DNA of 7,785 nucleotides, taken from NCBI GenBank assembly GCA_020054965.1, contig JAIMZO010000061.1:1-7785 (forward strand). The letters are read 5' to 3'. Under the pieces are notes generated by a model that saw only the letters and a program-made list of their open reading frames with translations, was not told the DNA's origin and searched no databases. This DNA is from Spirochaeta sp. GTDB taxonomy: Bacteria; Spirochaetota; Spirochaetia; Sphaerochaetales; Sphaerochaetaceae. Of this stretch, positions 1-6,394 are shown piece by piece. How positions within the stretch are numbered: the stretch's first letter is position 1; the number at the start of each line of letters is the position of its first letter. A program made the position numbers and the translations under genes.

Positions 1-593
1 TTGATGAACTGGCCTTCGGAGGTACAGAGTGGAACCTTGAAAGTGGTAGGCACCCTAACGGCCTGGCAATTATGCTTGGAGGAAGAATGGAGAAACCACT
101 GAGAAACGGTGTTCTGCGAGGGCACCTGGAAGGTGTGTATACTGACCCTTATCTCTACCTAAGAAGTCTGGACGGTGATAAGAGCCAAGAAGATGATCAA
201 TTAGATAGTCTGAACTATGTAGTAGGGCTCCGTAAATGGTATTCTGACCATATTGAGTATGATCAAACCTATCTTGGATACCGATACGGGGGAGATGCAA
301 TCGTTTTAAGTACCTCCCTCGGGTATTATATTCCTAACTCATGGTATATTCGAGGGCGTTTTTTCAGCATGCTTCATGGGGAGAAGGGTGTAGAAAGTTT
401 ATGGACACTCGATGATATTGAAACAGCTCCTTCCGGCATTACCAATACATATCTGCAGCTTGGGGTTTCTGCTGGAACCTTTTTAGGAGCTTGGAATGTA
501 TATGGTTCTTTCGATTTTTTATCAACAGCAAATAATGCTGATTATGACTTTGATTTTCAGCTAGTATTTGGAGCTACTTACTCATGGGAATGA
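1..593 (+). CDS. Outer-membrane beta-barrel protein, C-terminal part (5' end outside window)
   Basis: The reading frame is open from the window edge (first whole codon at position 3) to a TGA at 591-593, giving about 196 visible residues. The ATG at 72 is only an internal Met, because the frame continues upstream of it without a stop. The protein is rich in Tyr, Trp, Gly and Asp. It shows alternating polar/aromatic stretches typical of transmembrane beta strands, for example YLGYRYGGDAIVLSTSLGYY and the closing FDFQLVFGATYSW. It has no hydrophobic helix, so an outer-membrane barrel is the best reading. The last strand ends YSWE rather than in the usual terminal Phe or Tyr, although Trp is next to last. 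I do not recognise the family and cannot name a function. The next gene is 267 bases away on the same strand with its own likely promoter, so the two need not be co-transcribed. Confidence 0.75.
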   Translation, partial: DELAFGGTEWNLESGRHPNGLAIMLGGRMEKPLRNGVLRGHLEGVYTDPYLYLRSLDGDKSQEDDQLDSLNYVVGLRKWYSDHIEYDQTYLGYRYGGDAIVLSTSLGYYIPNSWYIRGRFFSMLHGEKGVESLWTLDDIETAPSGITNTYLQLGVSAGTFLGAWNVYGSFDFLSTANNADYDFDFQLVFGATYSWE

Positions 594-792
594 TGCGTCT
601 AATCTGTGCATTTTGATTGGGTAAGTCAACTTTTTGGTGGTTTTATTGATCAGTTTGCATTTTTCTTAATTAAGTGTTGTAATACATAAATTAGTAATAG
701 ATTTACCTCATTTTTGATACCAATCTGCTAGGATTATCATTATACTGCCGTTTTTCCTGTTACTTCCTTGCCTGAGTTCTGTTTACTATGTG

Positions 793-821
793 TTGACACT
801 GACCAGTAAAGCAACTAATCT
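793..821 (+). promoter_or_regulatory. Sigma-70-type promoter for the Omp85-like gene
   Basis: A perfect -35 box TTGACA (793-798) is followed after exactly 17 bases by TAATCT (816-821). This has the three most conserved -10 positions (T1, A2, T6) but only 3 of 6 overall. The predicted start is near 828, leaving a leader of about 33 bases before the ATG at 861. A weaker alternative upstream is TTGATA (714-719) with CATTAT (738-743), 18 bases apart. The assignment is by consensus match only. Confidence 0.5.
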
Positions 822-860
822 TGTCAATAAGCATAAGTTTCTCGGGAAAATTGAGGTGGT

Positions 861-2669
861 ATGAATATATTGAAGAAACAGGCACTCTTGGTATGCCTTT
901 TTGTATTGCTTTTTATCGGGAGCCTTGCTGCTGAATCCAATACTTTGTTGACATCTGAAGATATTACTGGCTATGCAATACAATCGTATAAGTTTGAGGT
1001 TTCTGGCAAGACTACACAGTTTGCCTTACGGAGTGCCATTATTCCTGCTGATGGGGACCCTGTCTGGAAAACAGAAGATGCGTTCCTGAAGGCCCTGAAT
1101 GCAAAACGCCAGACACTGGTCAATAAGCAACTCTTCTTGAACGTTGAATATGAATACTCCTTCACTTCTTTCTCTGATGGTATTGCCTACTATACCGTCA
1201 CATTCTTTATTGAAGATTCCAACACCTTTATAGTTCTGCCTTACCCGAAGTTTGACAATGATGAGACCGGTTTTCTTTTTGGGGTAAAAGCGAAGGATAC
1301 GAACCTGCTTGGGACCTTTGGCTTACTCAACCTTACTGCTTATACCGCACAGAATGATGGAACACTGGAAAGTTGGGATGATCGCGAGGACCATCTGGAA
1401 TTTGACGTAACAGGGGTTGGTATCGGTGAGACGAATCTGAGTCTCAATTTCCTCTATGAACGGCAGAAAACCAGCAACCCGGATGGAAAGATTGAATATG
1501 ACATCAATTGGACCGGCATCCGTCTCATGAAGACAAAGCTGGCGTTCTCTTTTGATGGTGTTATCGACCCCAATGCTGCGCAGCAATTCAATTATGATAT
1601 CAACTGGACTGGCTTGAAACTGTTTGGGACAAAGCTGAACTTGAAGACCTGGGCTGAGTATGCTCCTTCCACTGGTTTTGAGCAGATGAATCCCAAAATC
1701 CAAGGCTTCAGCTGGACCTATGGGCCCTTCAGGCAGAACGAAGGACGGTATACCTTGAGTAATCTTCTTGAGTGGAATAACGGTCTCACCAATCTCAAGA
1801 CAGAAACCAACCTCATTCAGCATGACTTGAAACTCTTCACAAGACCTCTTTCCTTCAAGATTTATCTCCTTACCAACAAGAAAGTAGCGGATGAGAATCT
1901 GCATGATGCAACCCTCTCCACCACACTCGGAACGAACTTCAAGCTCCCCTTCATCGGTTGGAGATGGTCTACCTCGTTCACCCCGGGAGTTGAGTATCTG
2001 TATGGAAGGGAATCCTTGGCCCAGTACCTGGAATACACCAATACAATCAGCAACGGAGGACGGGTCAATTACCTCTCCAGCAAGGATAAATACCGTGAAG
2101 GGCTTATCTTCAACTTCAAGCACGTCTATCGTGATTACCAGGGTGAAGACTTCGAGAATATGAGTTACTGGTATGTTGAGAGCAATATCACTTGGTTCCC
2201 CTTCGTTATATGGAGATTCAATCCACACCTCCGGTTCAATGGGTTCTATTCTGGATTAAATCCAAAAAAGTATTATTTCCTGCCCTCAGAGGACAAGAAT
2301 GTCTCCGAGTACTATAGGGGATACCTCTCTCGTTCAAACGCAATTAAACCCGTAAATGGGACGATTCCCTACGGTGGCGTGCTCAATTTGAACCTCATGA
2401 TGGAGTTCATTGATTTTGGATTCGCCAAATCCTATGCGAACCCTTTCCTTGATATAGGCATATTTGGAAATCCTGATGCCGAGGAAGGCTATTCTCTCCT
2501 TGCAACCGCAGGTATGGAAGGGTGGGGTGTCCTTGATCGATTCCCCAGTCACCCGATGCGTATCGCCCTCGGCTTCAATCTCTTTGATGTTATGGATGCA
2601 GTGAAAGGAACAATTGATCCCCTTGACGTGGAATGGGAATTATCAGTGAGTTTTGAGCTCTTCTTCTGA
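861..2669 (+). CDS. Omp85-like outer-membrane protein: signal peptide, single POTRA-like domain, beta-barrel
   Basis: Complete gene of 602 residues. The start at ATG 861 is supported by a GAGGTGG ribosome site at 853-859 and by the signal peptide that begins there: Lys5-Lys6, a hydrophobic core at about 8-20, and likely cleavage after Ala23 or Ala24. Residues about 37-127 look like one POTRA domain. They contain a strand ending in a V-S-G-K turn, two helices including the segment KRQTLVNKQLF, then two strands ending VTFFIEDSNTFIVLPYPKF. From about 130 the protein reads as an Omp85-type barrel, opening with a G-x-x-x-x-x-T-N-L-L-G segment (NLLG around 148-151) of the kind found at the start of BamA/TamA barrels. 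It ends ELSVSFELFF, with the C-terminal Phe used as the recognition signal for barrel assembly. BamA usually has five POTRA domains and TamA three, so this is not the main BamA. A role in inserting or moving proteins or lipids at the outer membrane is inference. A plain barrel porin is the alternative. Confidence 0.75.
   Translation: MNILKKQALLVCLFVLLFIGSLAAESNTLLTSEDITGYAIQSYKFEVSGKTTQFALRSAIIPADGDPVWKTEDAFLKALNAKRQTLVNKQLFLNVEYEYSFTSFSDGIAYYTVTFFIEDSNTFIVLPYPKFDNDETGFLFGVKAKDTNLLGTFGLLNLTAYTAQNDGTLESWDDREDHLEFDVTGVGIGETNLSLNFLYERQKTSNPDGKIEYDINWTGIRLMKTKLAFSFDGVIDPNAAQQFNYDINWTGLKLFGTKLNLKTWAEYAPSTGFEQMNPKIQGFSWTYGPFRQNEGRYTLSNLLEWNNGLTNLKTETNLIQHDLKLFTRPLSFKIYLLTNKKVADENLHDATLSTTLGTNFKLPFIGWRWSTSFTPGVEYLYGRESLAQYLEYTNTISNGGRVNYLSSKDKYREGLIFNFKHVYRDYQGEDFENMSYWYVESNITWFPFVIWRFNPHLRFNGFYSGLNPKKYYFLPSEDKNVSEYYRGYLSRSNAIKPVNGTIPYGGVLNLNLMMEFIDFGFAKSYANPFLDIGIFGNPDAEEGYSLLATAGMEGWGVLDRFPSHPMRIALGFNLFDVMDAVKGTIDPLDVEWELSVSFELFF
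1494..1637 (+). repeat. Two tandem copies of a YDINWTG barrel-strand motif inside the Omp85-like gene
   Basis: The encoded segments EYDINWTGIRLMKTKL (residues 212-227, bases 1494-1541) and NYDINWTGLKLFGTKL (residues 244-259, bases 1590-1637) match at most positions and are exactly 32 codons apart. This suggests a duplicated beta-hairpin in the barrel. At the DNA level the copies differ at many third positions (for example GACATCAAT against GATATCAAC), so the duplication is either old or kept by selection on the protein. Confidence 0.6.
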
Positions 2670-2693
2670 TTAACCCATCATTATATGAAAAAT

Positions 2694-2718
2694 GCCCAAC
2701 ACTCCGAATATGTTGGGC
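2694..2718. terminator. Bidirectional intrinsic terminator between two convergent genes
   Basis: A perfect 8-bp stem GCCCAACA (2694-2701) / TGTTGGGC (2711-2718) encloses a 9-base loop. On the + strand it is followed by TTTCTTTT (2719-2726), ending transcripts of the gene that stops at 2669. On the - strand it is followed by ATTTTTC (T5 at 2692-2688), ending transcripts of the gene that stops at 2740. Both stops lie within about 25 bases of the stem, so one hairpin plausibly serves both. Confidence 0.85.
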
Positions 2719-2739
2719 TTTCTTTTGCCTTGAGATGCG

Positions 2740-3774
2740 TTATCGTAGTGTCAGCAACATATCACCTTCCTTGATCCAGCCCTTTTTTCTCATATACGTA
2801 CTGAATAAGAGGGTGATGAGAGCAGGGAGTAGAAAGTGCATCAAGAGAACCACCGGCCAAGCCTCCAATCCCATTACTGCGATAGCGTTGAACTGTCCGA
2901 CCAAGCCACTTGTTCCCATGCCGGCCCCTGCGCTGTTGTTCTCCATCTTGAAAAGCACAGTACTGACTGGTCCCAGGATTGCAGAGGTCAGGGTAGGGGG
3001 TATCCAGATCAGGGGATTCTTCCAGATATTTGGAATCTGGATCATACTCGTCCCGAGCCCTTGGCTCAGCAACCCTCCGAGTTTGTTCTCCTTGTAGGAG
3101 CTCACTGCAAAGCCAATCATCTGGCAACTACAACCAACAACTGCCGCTCCTGCTGCAAGCCCATCGAGCCCTAGGCTGATGCTGATCGCAGCACTACTGA
3201 TCGGAAGCGTGAGTACCACGCCCATCACGGTAGAGACCAAGATACCCATCGGCAGTGGATACAATGTGGTCAATGAGTTGATGAATGCCCCAATGTATTT
3301 CATCAAAGCTGCAATGGGAGGAGCAATGAAATATCCTACCAATGATCCGACCAAGATGGTGGTGAGCGGAACGATAAGAATATCGACACCAGTTTTTCCT
3401 GCAACTTTTTTTGAGCTTTCCGCTGCTGCCAAACCTGCTATCATAGCCCCTACCGGCTCTCCAAGAGCCAGGGCTATCCCTTGTGTAAAGGAGAAGGTTC
3501 CAGCCCCTACAGCACCTGCTGCAGCACTTCCCAGCACTCCGAGAGGACTAGCCCCCACAGCGATTGCAACTCCCATCCCGATTGCAGGACCGGTAAGGTA
3601 TTGGGCCACCATACCGATGTGTTCGAGCAGGAGAATGGAACTGTAATGTCCAATTTGCTTGATGATAAGACCAATGATGAGTGAGGCAAAGAGGCCTTGA
3701 GCCATTCCGCTCAAAACACGGGTGATATAACCACCCACCTGCCTCCCCTCTGAAGAAATCATTCCTTCAGCCAT
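2740..3774 (-). CDS. PfoR/PTS EIIC-type integral membrane protein
   Basis: Complete 344-residue, very hydrophobic protein of the PTS_EIIC_2 / PfoR group, named after the putative toxin-regulator membrane protein PfoR of Clostridium perfringens. Features that recall this group are GEPVGA (105-110), KTGVDILIVPL (127-137), NPLIWIPP (253-260) and a Gly-rich GAGMGTSGLVGQ near 293-304. About eight or nine membrane segments are visible (roughly 24-40, 47-70, 75-95, 98-117, 130-150, 170-190, 196-220, 262-278, 312-335), with long Gly/Ala-rich stretches. The length is normal for the family. The start is ATG 3774-3772, with AGGAG (3785-3781) six bases upstream. Despite the EIIC label, no EIIA, EIIB, HPr or sugar enzyme gene is next to it, so transport by phosphotransfer is not shown and the substrate is unknown. 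It is convergent with the Omp85-like gene and lies 156 bases downstream of the GT28 gene on the same strand, with its own likely promoter. Confidence 0.85.
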   Translation of the reverse strand: MAEGMISSEGRQVGGYITRVLSGMAQGLFASLIIGLIIKQIGHYSSILLLEHIGMVAQYLTGPAIGMGVAIAVGASPLGVLGSAAAGAVGAGTFSFTQGIALALGEPVGAMIAGLAAAESSKKVAGKTGVDILIVPLTTILVGSLVGYFIAPPIAALMKYIGAFINSLTTLYPLPMGILVSTVMGVVLTLPISSAAISISLGLDGLAAGAAVVGCSCQMIGFAVSSYKENKLGGLLSQGLGTSMIQIPNIWKNPLIWIPPTLTSAILGPVSTVLFKMENNSAGAGMGTSGLVGQFNAIAVMGLEAWPVVLLMHFLLPALITLLFSTYMRKKGWIKEGDMLLTLR

Positions 3775-3815
3775 AGAGAGCTCCTATATGATTGGATTTG
3801 GTGGATGACTTAGCA

Positions 3816-3840
3816 CGTGTACAAACCTTGGTTTTACACG
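3816..3840. promoter_or_regulatory. Imperfect 25-base palindrome in the leader of the PfoR-like gene
   Basis: CGTGTA (3816-3821), one unpaired C (3822), AAACC (3823-3827), TT, GGTTT (3830-3834) and TACACG (3835-3840) form an inverted repeat with eleven matched pairs and one bulged base. It lies between the proposed promoter (3859-3888, - strand) and the start codon at 3774, just after the predicted transcription start. It could be a repressor operator or an RNA hairpin in the leader. There is no U-tract behind it, so it is not an ordinary terminator. Confidence 0.45.
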
Positions 3841-3858
3841 AGGCCTCCGTTACGTAGA

Positions 3859-3888
3859 ACTATATCGTATGAGGGAAATCAGTGTAAA
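3859..3888 (-). promoter_or_regulatory. Sigma-70-type promoter for the PfoR-like gene
   Basis: On the - strand, TTTACA (3888-3883, 5 of 6) is followed after 18 bases by TATAGT (3864-3859, 5 of 6). Transcription should start near 3852, giving a leader of about 78 bases that contains the 3816-3840 palindrome. A separate promoter fits the 156-base gap after the GT28 gene. I see no terminator in that gap, so some read-through from upstream is also possible. Confidence 0.55.
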
Positions 3889-3930
3889 GGGAGTGCGAGG
3901 TTGACACGAGGTAGATGATAGATACCCTTC

Positions 3931-5076
3931 TTATTGCATATTGGTATCTTTCTCTTGGAGAAATTTCTCTGCGTCCTTGACAATCATGCGTGCAAACGCG
4001 TCACTATCAAAGGTGGTGGGAAGTTTCTCAAAAGCTTCCTTCATTGCCTCTTGTGCCTGGCTGTCCACGCTGTATGCTTGTAGGATATCGACTTGCTTTT
4101 CAATCGTGTTTTCCACCCAGCCAACCTTGTGCCGCTTGAAAAACTCAGTAGTGGGTTTTGCTGTATAGAGTAAGCTGGAAATCAGGAAGGGACGTTTGAG
4201 ATAGAGGGACTCCATTAGGGCATTGGCTCCAGCCTTGCCAGCCTGTACATCACAGGCACAGATATAGTCCTGGATATTATCAACAAAGCCAGGGGTATGG
4301 AGAGGAAAGGATGGATATTTTTCCCTGAAACGCTTGTACTGTAATTTCGTGCTCCTGCTGAGTGTCCCCACAGTGATGATTTGCCAATCGAGATTCCTTT
4401 TCTGTACCTCCTCAAGGAAATCGGTTGTTCCAATGCCTTCTCCACCAAGATTAAGCAATACGGTAAATCGGTCCATCATACCCAGGTTTTTTCTTGCCTG
4501 CTGTTTTTCGGGGAATGCCGTGTGCATCATCTGTGTTTTCAGGGGGAATGGACAGATGGAAATCGTTTTTTCCTCTTGACCAAACGCCATGGCAAGTTCT
4601 TTCCCCAAGTGGGTACAGATATACAATCGATCCAATGCAGAATTGATTCCCAGCCGAGGGGTGAATACGACATCTGCAGCATATTCAAATACTGGTACCG
4701 GTAATCCTAGCTTGGCAACGATAGGCTGGATCAGACAGCCAGCAAGAAAGTGGGTAACAACAATACAGTCAGGGGAATTTGCGTCATACCATGTTTTGAA
4801 GTCCTTCAAAGCATGACTGTGGGTTCCCAAGAAACGGATTAGCCTTGCATTAAACCAGGAGTCTTGCTTGGAATCAATGAATACCTCGAGACGAGGGAAA
4901 TGCAACAGCATCCTCCAGTTGGATTTACTCATCCAATTGACGATAGGTGCATTGACTGATTCAAACAAATCAGCAACAACCGTGGTGTGGCCCAGCCTGA
5001 GTGCGGCATCACTCAAGGCTTTTGCAGGGGTGATATGGCCCTTCCCTGCATCGACATATAAAAATGCTATGTGCAT
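3931..5076 (-). CDS. GT28/MGDG-synthase-type glycosyltransferase, probably acting on diacylglycerol
   Basis: Complete 381-residue, soluble or membrane-associated GT-B enzyme. The N-terminal half has the MGDG-synthase-type opening: strand, then GKGH at 11-14 (the glycine-rich GxGH loop), followed by a helix with PAKAL. Next comes the P-D-C-I-V-V-T-H-F strand (102-110), which resembles the P-D-x-I-I-x-T-H segment of this family. The C-terminal half holds LLNLGGEGIG (207-216), the sugar-nucleotide-domain loop of MurG/MGDG synthases, and GKAGANALMES (280-290), matching the K-x-G-x-x-x-x-E signature. Known relatives transfer glucose or galactose from a UDP-sugar to diacylglycerol; the exact sugar and acceptor here cannot be read from sequence. 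The start at ATG 5076-5074 is fixed by an in-frame TGA two codons upstream. No Shine-Dalgarno sequence is visible before it. It is divergent from a GT4 enzyme that also looks lipid-directed. MurG is less likely, since no peptidoglycan genes are adjacent and the N-terminus is MGDG-like. Confidence 0.85.
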   Translation of the reverse strand: MHIAFLYVDAGKGHITPAKALSDAALRLGHTTVVADLFESVNAPIVNWMSKSNWRMLLHFPRLEVFIDSKQDSWFNARLIRFLGTHSHALKDFKTWYDANSPDCIVVTHFLAGCLIQPIVAKLGLPVPVFEYAADVVFTPRLGINSALDRLYICTHLGKELAMAFGQEEKTISICPFPLKTQMMHTAFPEKQQARKNLGMMDRFTVLLNLGGEGIGTTDFLEEVQKRNLDWQIITVGTLSRSTKLQYKRFREKYPSFPLHTPGFVDNIQDYICACDVQAGKAGANALMESLYLKRPFLISSLLYTAKPTTEFFKRHKVGWVENTIEKQVDILQAYSVDSQAQEAMKEAFEKLPTTFDSDAFARMIVKDAEKFLQEKDTNMQ

Positions 5077-5082
5077 GCGTCA

Positions 5083-5111
5083 AGAATATGGTAAAAACCG
5101 GACTGCAACAA
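5083..5111 (-). promoter_or_regulatory. Possible promoter giving a leaderless GT28 transcript
   Basis: On the - strand, TTGTTG (5111-5106) and TATTCT (5088-5083) are 17 bases apart. The -10-like box ends only six bases before the ATG at 5076, so transcription would begin at or next to the start codon. The absence of any purine-rich ribosome site fits a leaderless message. Both boxes are only moderate matches (3 of 6 and 4 of 6), so this is tentative. Confidence 0.3.
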
Positions 5112-5139
5112 GTAGAGGGACTGTCTTTACGGTCATTGC

Positions 5140-5168
5140 TTGCGTCTAAGATAGGTACGAGGTATCAT
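5140..5168 (+). promoter_or_regulatory. Possible promoter for the GT4 gene
   Basis: TTGCGT (5140-5145, 3 of 6) and TATCAT (5163-5168, 5 of 6) are 17 bases apart. The predicted start near 5175 falls just before the AGGAG ribosome site at 5176-5180, giving a very short leader of about 14 bases. This promoter would lie back to back with the GT28 one, with 28 bases between the two -35 boxes. Confidence 0.35.
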
Positions 5169-5175
5169 GAGGGTC

Positions 5176-5180
5176 AGGAG
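5176..5180 (+). promoter_or_regulatory. Ribosome binding site that fixes a TTG start
   Basis: AGGAG sits eight bases before the TTG at 5189-5191. The only nearby ATG (5167) is in another frame and lies upstream of the AGGAG, so the ribosome site selects the TTG. The protein read from it begins MKILVTTDFYLPHITGV, the normal N-terminus of GT4 enzymes of this type. Confidence 0.75.
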
Positions 5181-5188
5181 CGTTCTGG

Positions 5189-6394
5189 TTGAAAATTCTT
5201 GTCACTACAGATTTCTATCTACCGCATATTACTGGTGTGACGACCGTAGTGGTTAATGAACAAAACATGCTTGGCCAGCTTGGTCATGAAGTACGTTTGC
5301 TCACCATAGGAAAATCACCTGTCTCTTCGTATACAGATGGGGTCTATTACATGAAGGGCAGCAGGATACAACCTCTCAGGGATTCCCAGTTGACCTTCTC
5401 CTATCATGATCCTCTGCTTGATGACATCCTCTCCTGGAAACCTGACATTGTACACTCCAACAATGAGTTCATCACCATGGGGTGGGCAAGAAGAATCGCA
5501 GAAGCACTGGATATTCCCTTGATCCACACCTGCCACACTGATTTTACCCGCTATGATGCTTCACGCCGGATTAGGCATACACTCTGGGATACCATGATGG
5601 CAACCATCGTAAAGAGACGGGTACGTTATTGTGATCTTCTGATCAGTCCATCCCTCTCTCACAGCCATATGTTGGAGCGTTACCATGTAAAGCAACCAAT
5701 AGTTGTTCTTCCCAGTGGCATTGACTTGGAGCGATTTCAACGTCCAATGGGAGCTGAGGAAATTGCTTCCTTGCGCGCCCGTTTTGGTTTCACCGAGGAG
5801 CATTGCATTCTGGTCTCGGTATGTCGACTATCCAGCGAGAAACGCGTGAACAGAAGTATTGATGATTTCTTCCTTCTCTCCTTCCTTGAACCATCGGCCA
5901 GGTTGCTCCTGGTGGGTGGTGGACCAAAGGAGGATAGTCTTAAGAAGCAGGTTGCTGATCTAGGATTGGAAGGACTCGTGGTATTTGCCGGGGCAATTCC
6001 CTCTGAACATATCCATCTCTATTACAGGATTTCCGACATATTCATCTCATCCTCTGTCCGCGAGTCCCAAGGACTTGGTTTTGTTGAAGCAATGGCAAGC
6101 TCGCTTCCGGTAGTTCTACGTGAAGACCATAGTTTGGGGTTTTCAGTCGAGGAGGAAGGATGTGGCTATATCTGTGATGAGAGTCATTCATTTGTAAACG
6201 CACTTGCTGCCATTGTTTCTGACAAGCAGAAAAGGAAGGAGATGGGAGAGAGGTCAAAACAGGCAAGCGAGCGTTTCTCACTTGCCTGCTGGGCTAATTC
6301 CTTGGTCTCAGTGTGCAAGACGACGCTTGATACGTGTGGTAAGGGTAATAACCGAAGGCATAACCATCAAGGTGGCAAGCATGCAGTTGAGTAG
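5189..6394 (+). CDS. GT4 glycosyltransferase, diacylglycerol alpha-glucosyltransferase type
   Basis: Complete 401-residue GT-B enzyme starting at TTG. The N-terminus MKILVTTDFYLPHITGVTT, with a Gly-Val loop after the first strand, and the segments PDIVHSNNEF and IPLIHTCHTDF resemble alpha-monoglucosyldiacylglycerol synthases and related PimB/WcaA-like GT4 proteins. The acceptor domain runs to about residue 175 and the donor domain follows. VCRLSSEKRV (211-220) supplies the phosphate-binding Arg213 and Lys218. RESQGLGFVE contains the retaining-enzyme E-x7-E pair, Glu292 and Glu300. Known relatives transfer glucose or another sugar from a nucleotide sugar to a membrane lipid, keeping the alpha configuration. 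Mannosyl or other acceptors cannot be excluded. Residues 374-401 are a polar tail, encoded opposite the end of the exporter gene and unlike a normal GT4 C-terminus. The gene is divergent from the GT28 gene, suggesting joint glycolipid synthesis. I see no terminator just after its stop. Confidence 0.85.
   Translation: MKILVTTDFYLPHITGVTTVVVNEQNMLGQLGHEVRLLTIGKSPVSSYTDGVYYMKGSRIQPLRDSQLTFSYHDPLLDDILSWKPDIVHSNNEFITMGWARRIAEALDIPLIHTCHTDFTRYDASRRIRHTLWDTMMATIVKRRVRYCDLLISPSLSHSHMLERYHVKQPIVVLPSGIDLERFQRPMGAEEIASLRARFGFTEEHCILVSVCRLSSEKRVNRSIDDFFLLSFLEPSARLLLVGGGPKEDSLKKQVADLGLEGLVVFAGAIPSEHIHLYYRISDIFISSSVRESQGLGFVEAMASSLPVVLREDHSLGFSVEEEGCGYICDESHSFVNALAAIVSDKQKRKEMGERSKQASERFSLACWANSLVSVCKTTLDTCGKGNNRRHNHQGGKHAVE
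6260..6288 (-). terminator. Intrinsic terminator of the MMPL exporter gene, inside the GT4 coding sequence
   Basis: CAGGCAAG (6260-6267) pairs with CTTGCCTG (6281-6288). An inner GAG (6269-6271) pairs with CTC (6277-6279), giving eleven base pairs with one mismatch and a five-base loop. Read on the - strand, the stem is followed directly by TTTT (6259-6256), the arrangement of a Rho-independent terminator. It starts 20 bases after the exporter stop codon (6308). On the + strand the stem is followed by CTGGGC without a U-tract, so it should not stop the GT4 transcript. Confidence 0.7.

Noticed and set aside
593..614. Weak hairpin ATGCGT/GTGCAT followed by TTTT after the first gene
   Set aside because: Only four Watson-Crick pairs plus two G-U pairs and a short T-run; too weak to call a terminator.
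793..827. TTGACA and TGTCAA as an inverted repeat around the promoter of the Omp85-like gene
   Set aside because: Only six bases match and one arm is simply the -35 box, so chance is a sufficient explanation.
1323..2228. A long open frame of about 300 codons on the - strand opposite the Omp85-like gene
   Set aside because: It is antisense to a well-supported coding region, has no recognisable domain or ribosome site, and its composition looks like the complement of the real gene.
3179..3646. An open + strand frame of about 155 codons opposite the PfoR-like gene
   Set aside because: Its Ala/Pro/Thr-rich make-up is what the complement of a Gly/Ala-rich membrane protein gives, and the - strand frame is clearly the real gene.
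3901..3929. A perfect TTGACA on the + strand at 3901-3906
   Set aside because: No acceptable -10 box lies 16-18 bases downstream, and it would point antisense into the GT28 gene.
3860..3930. A terminator after the GT28 gene
   Set aside because: Only a 4-bp GGTA/TACC stem without a T-run is present.
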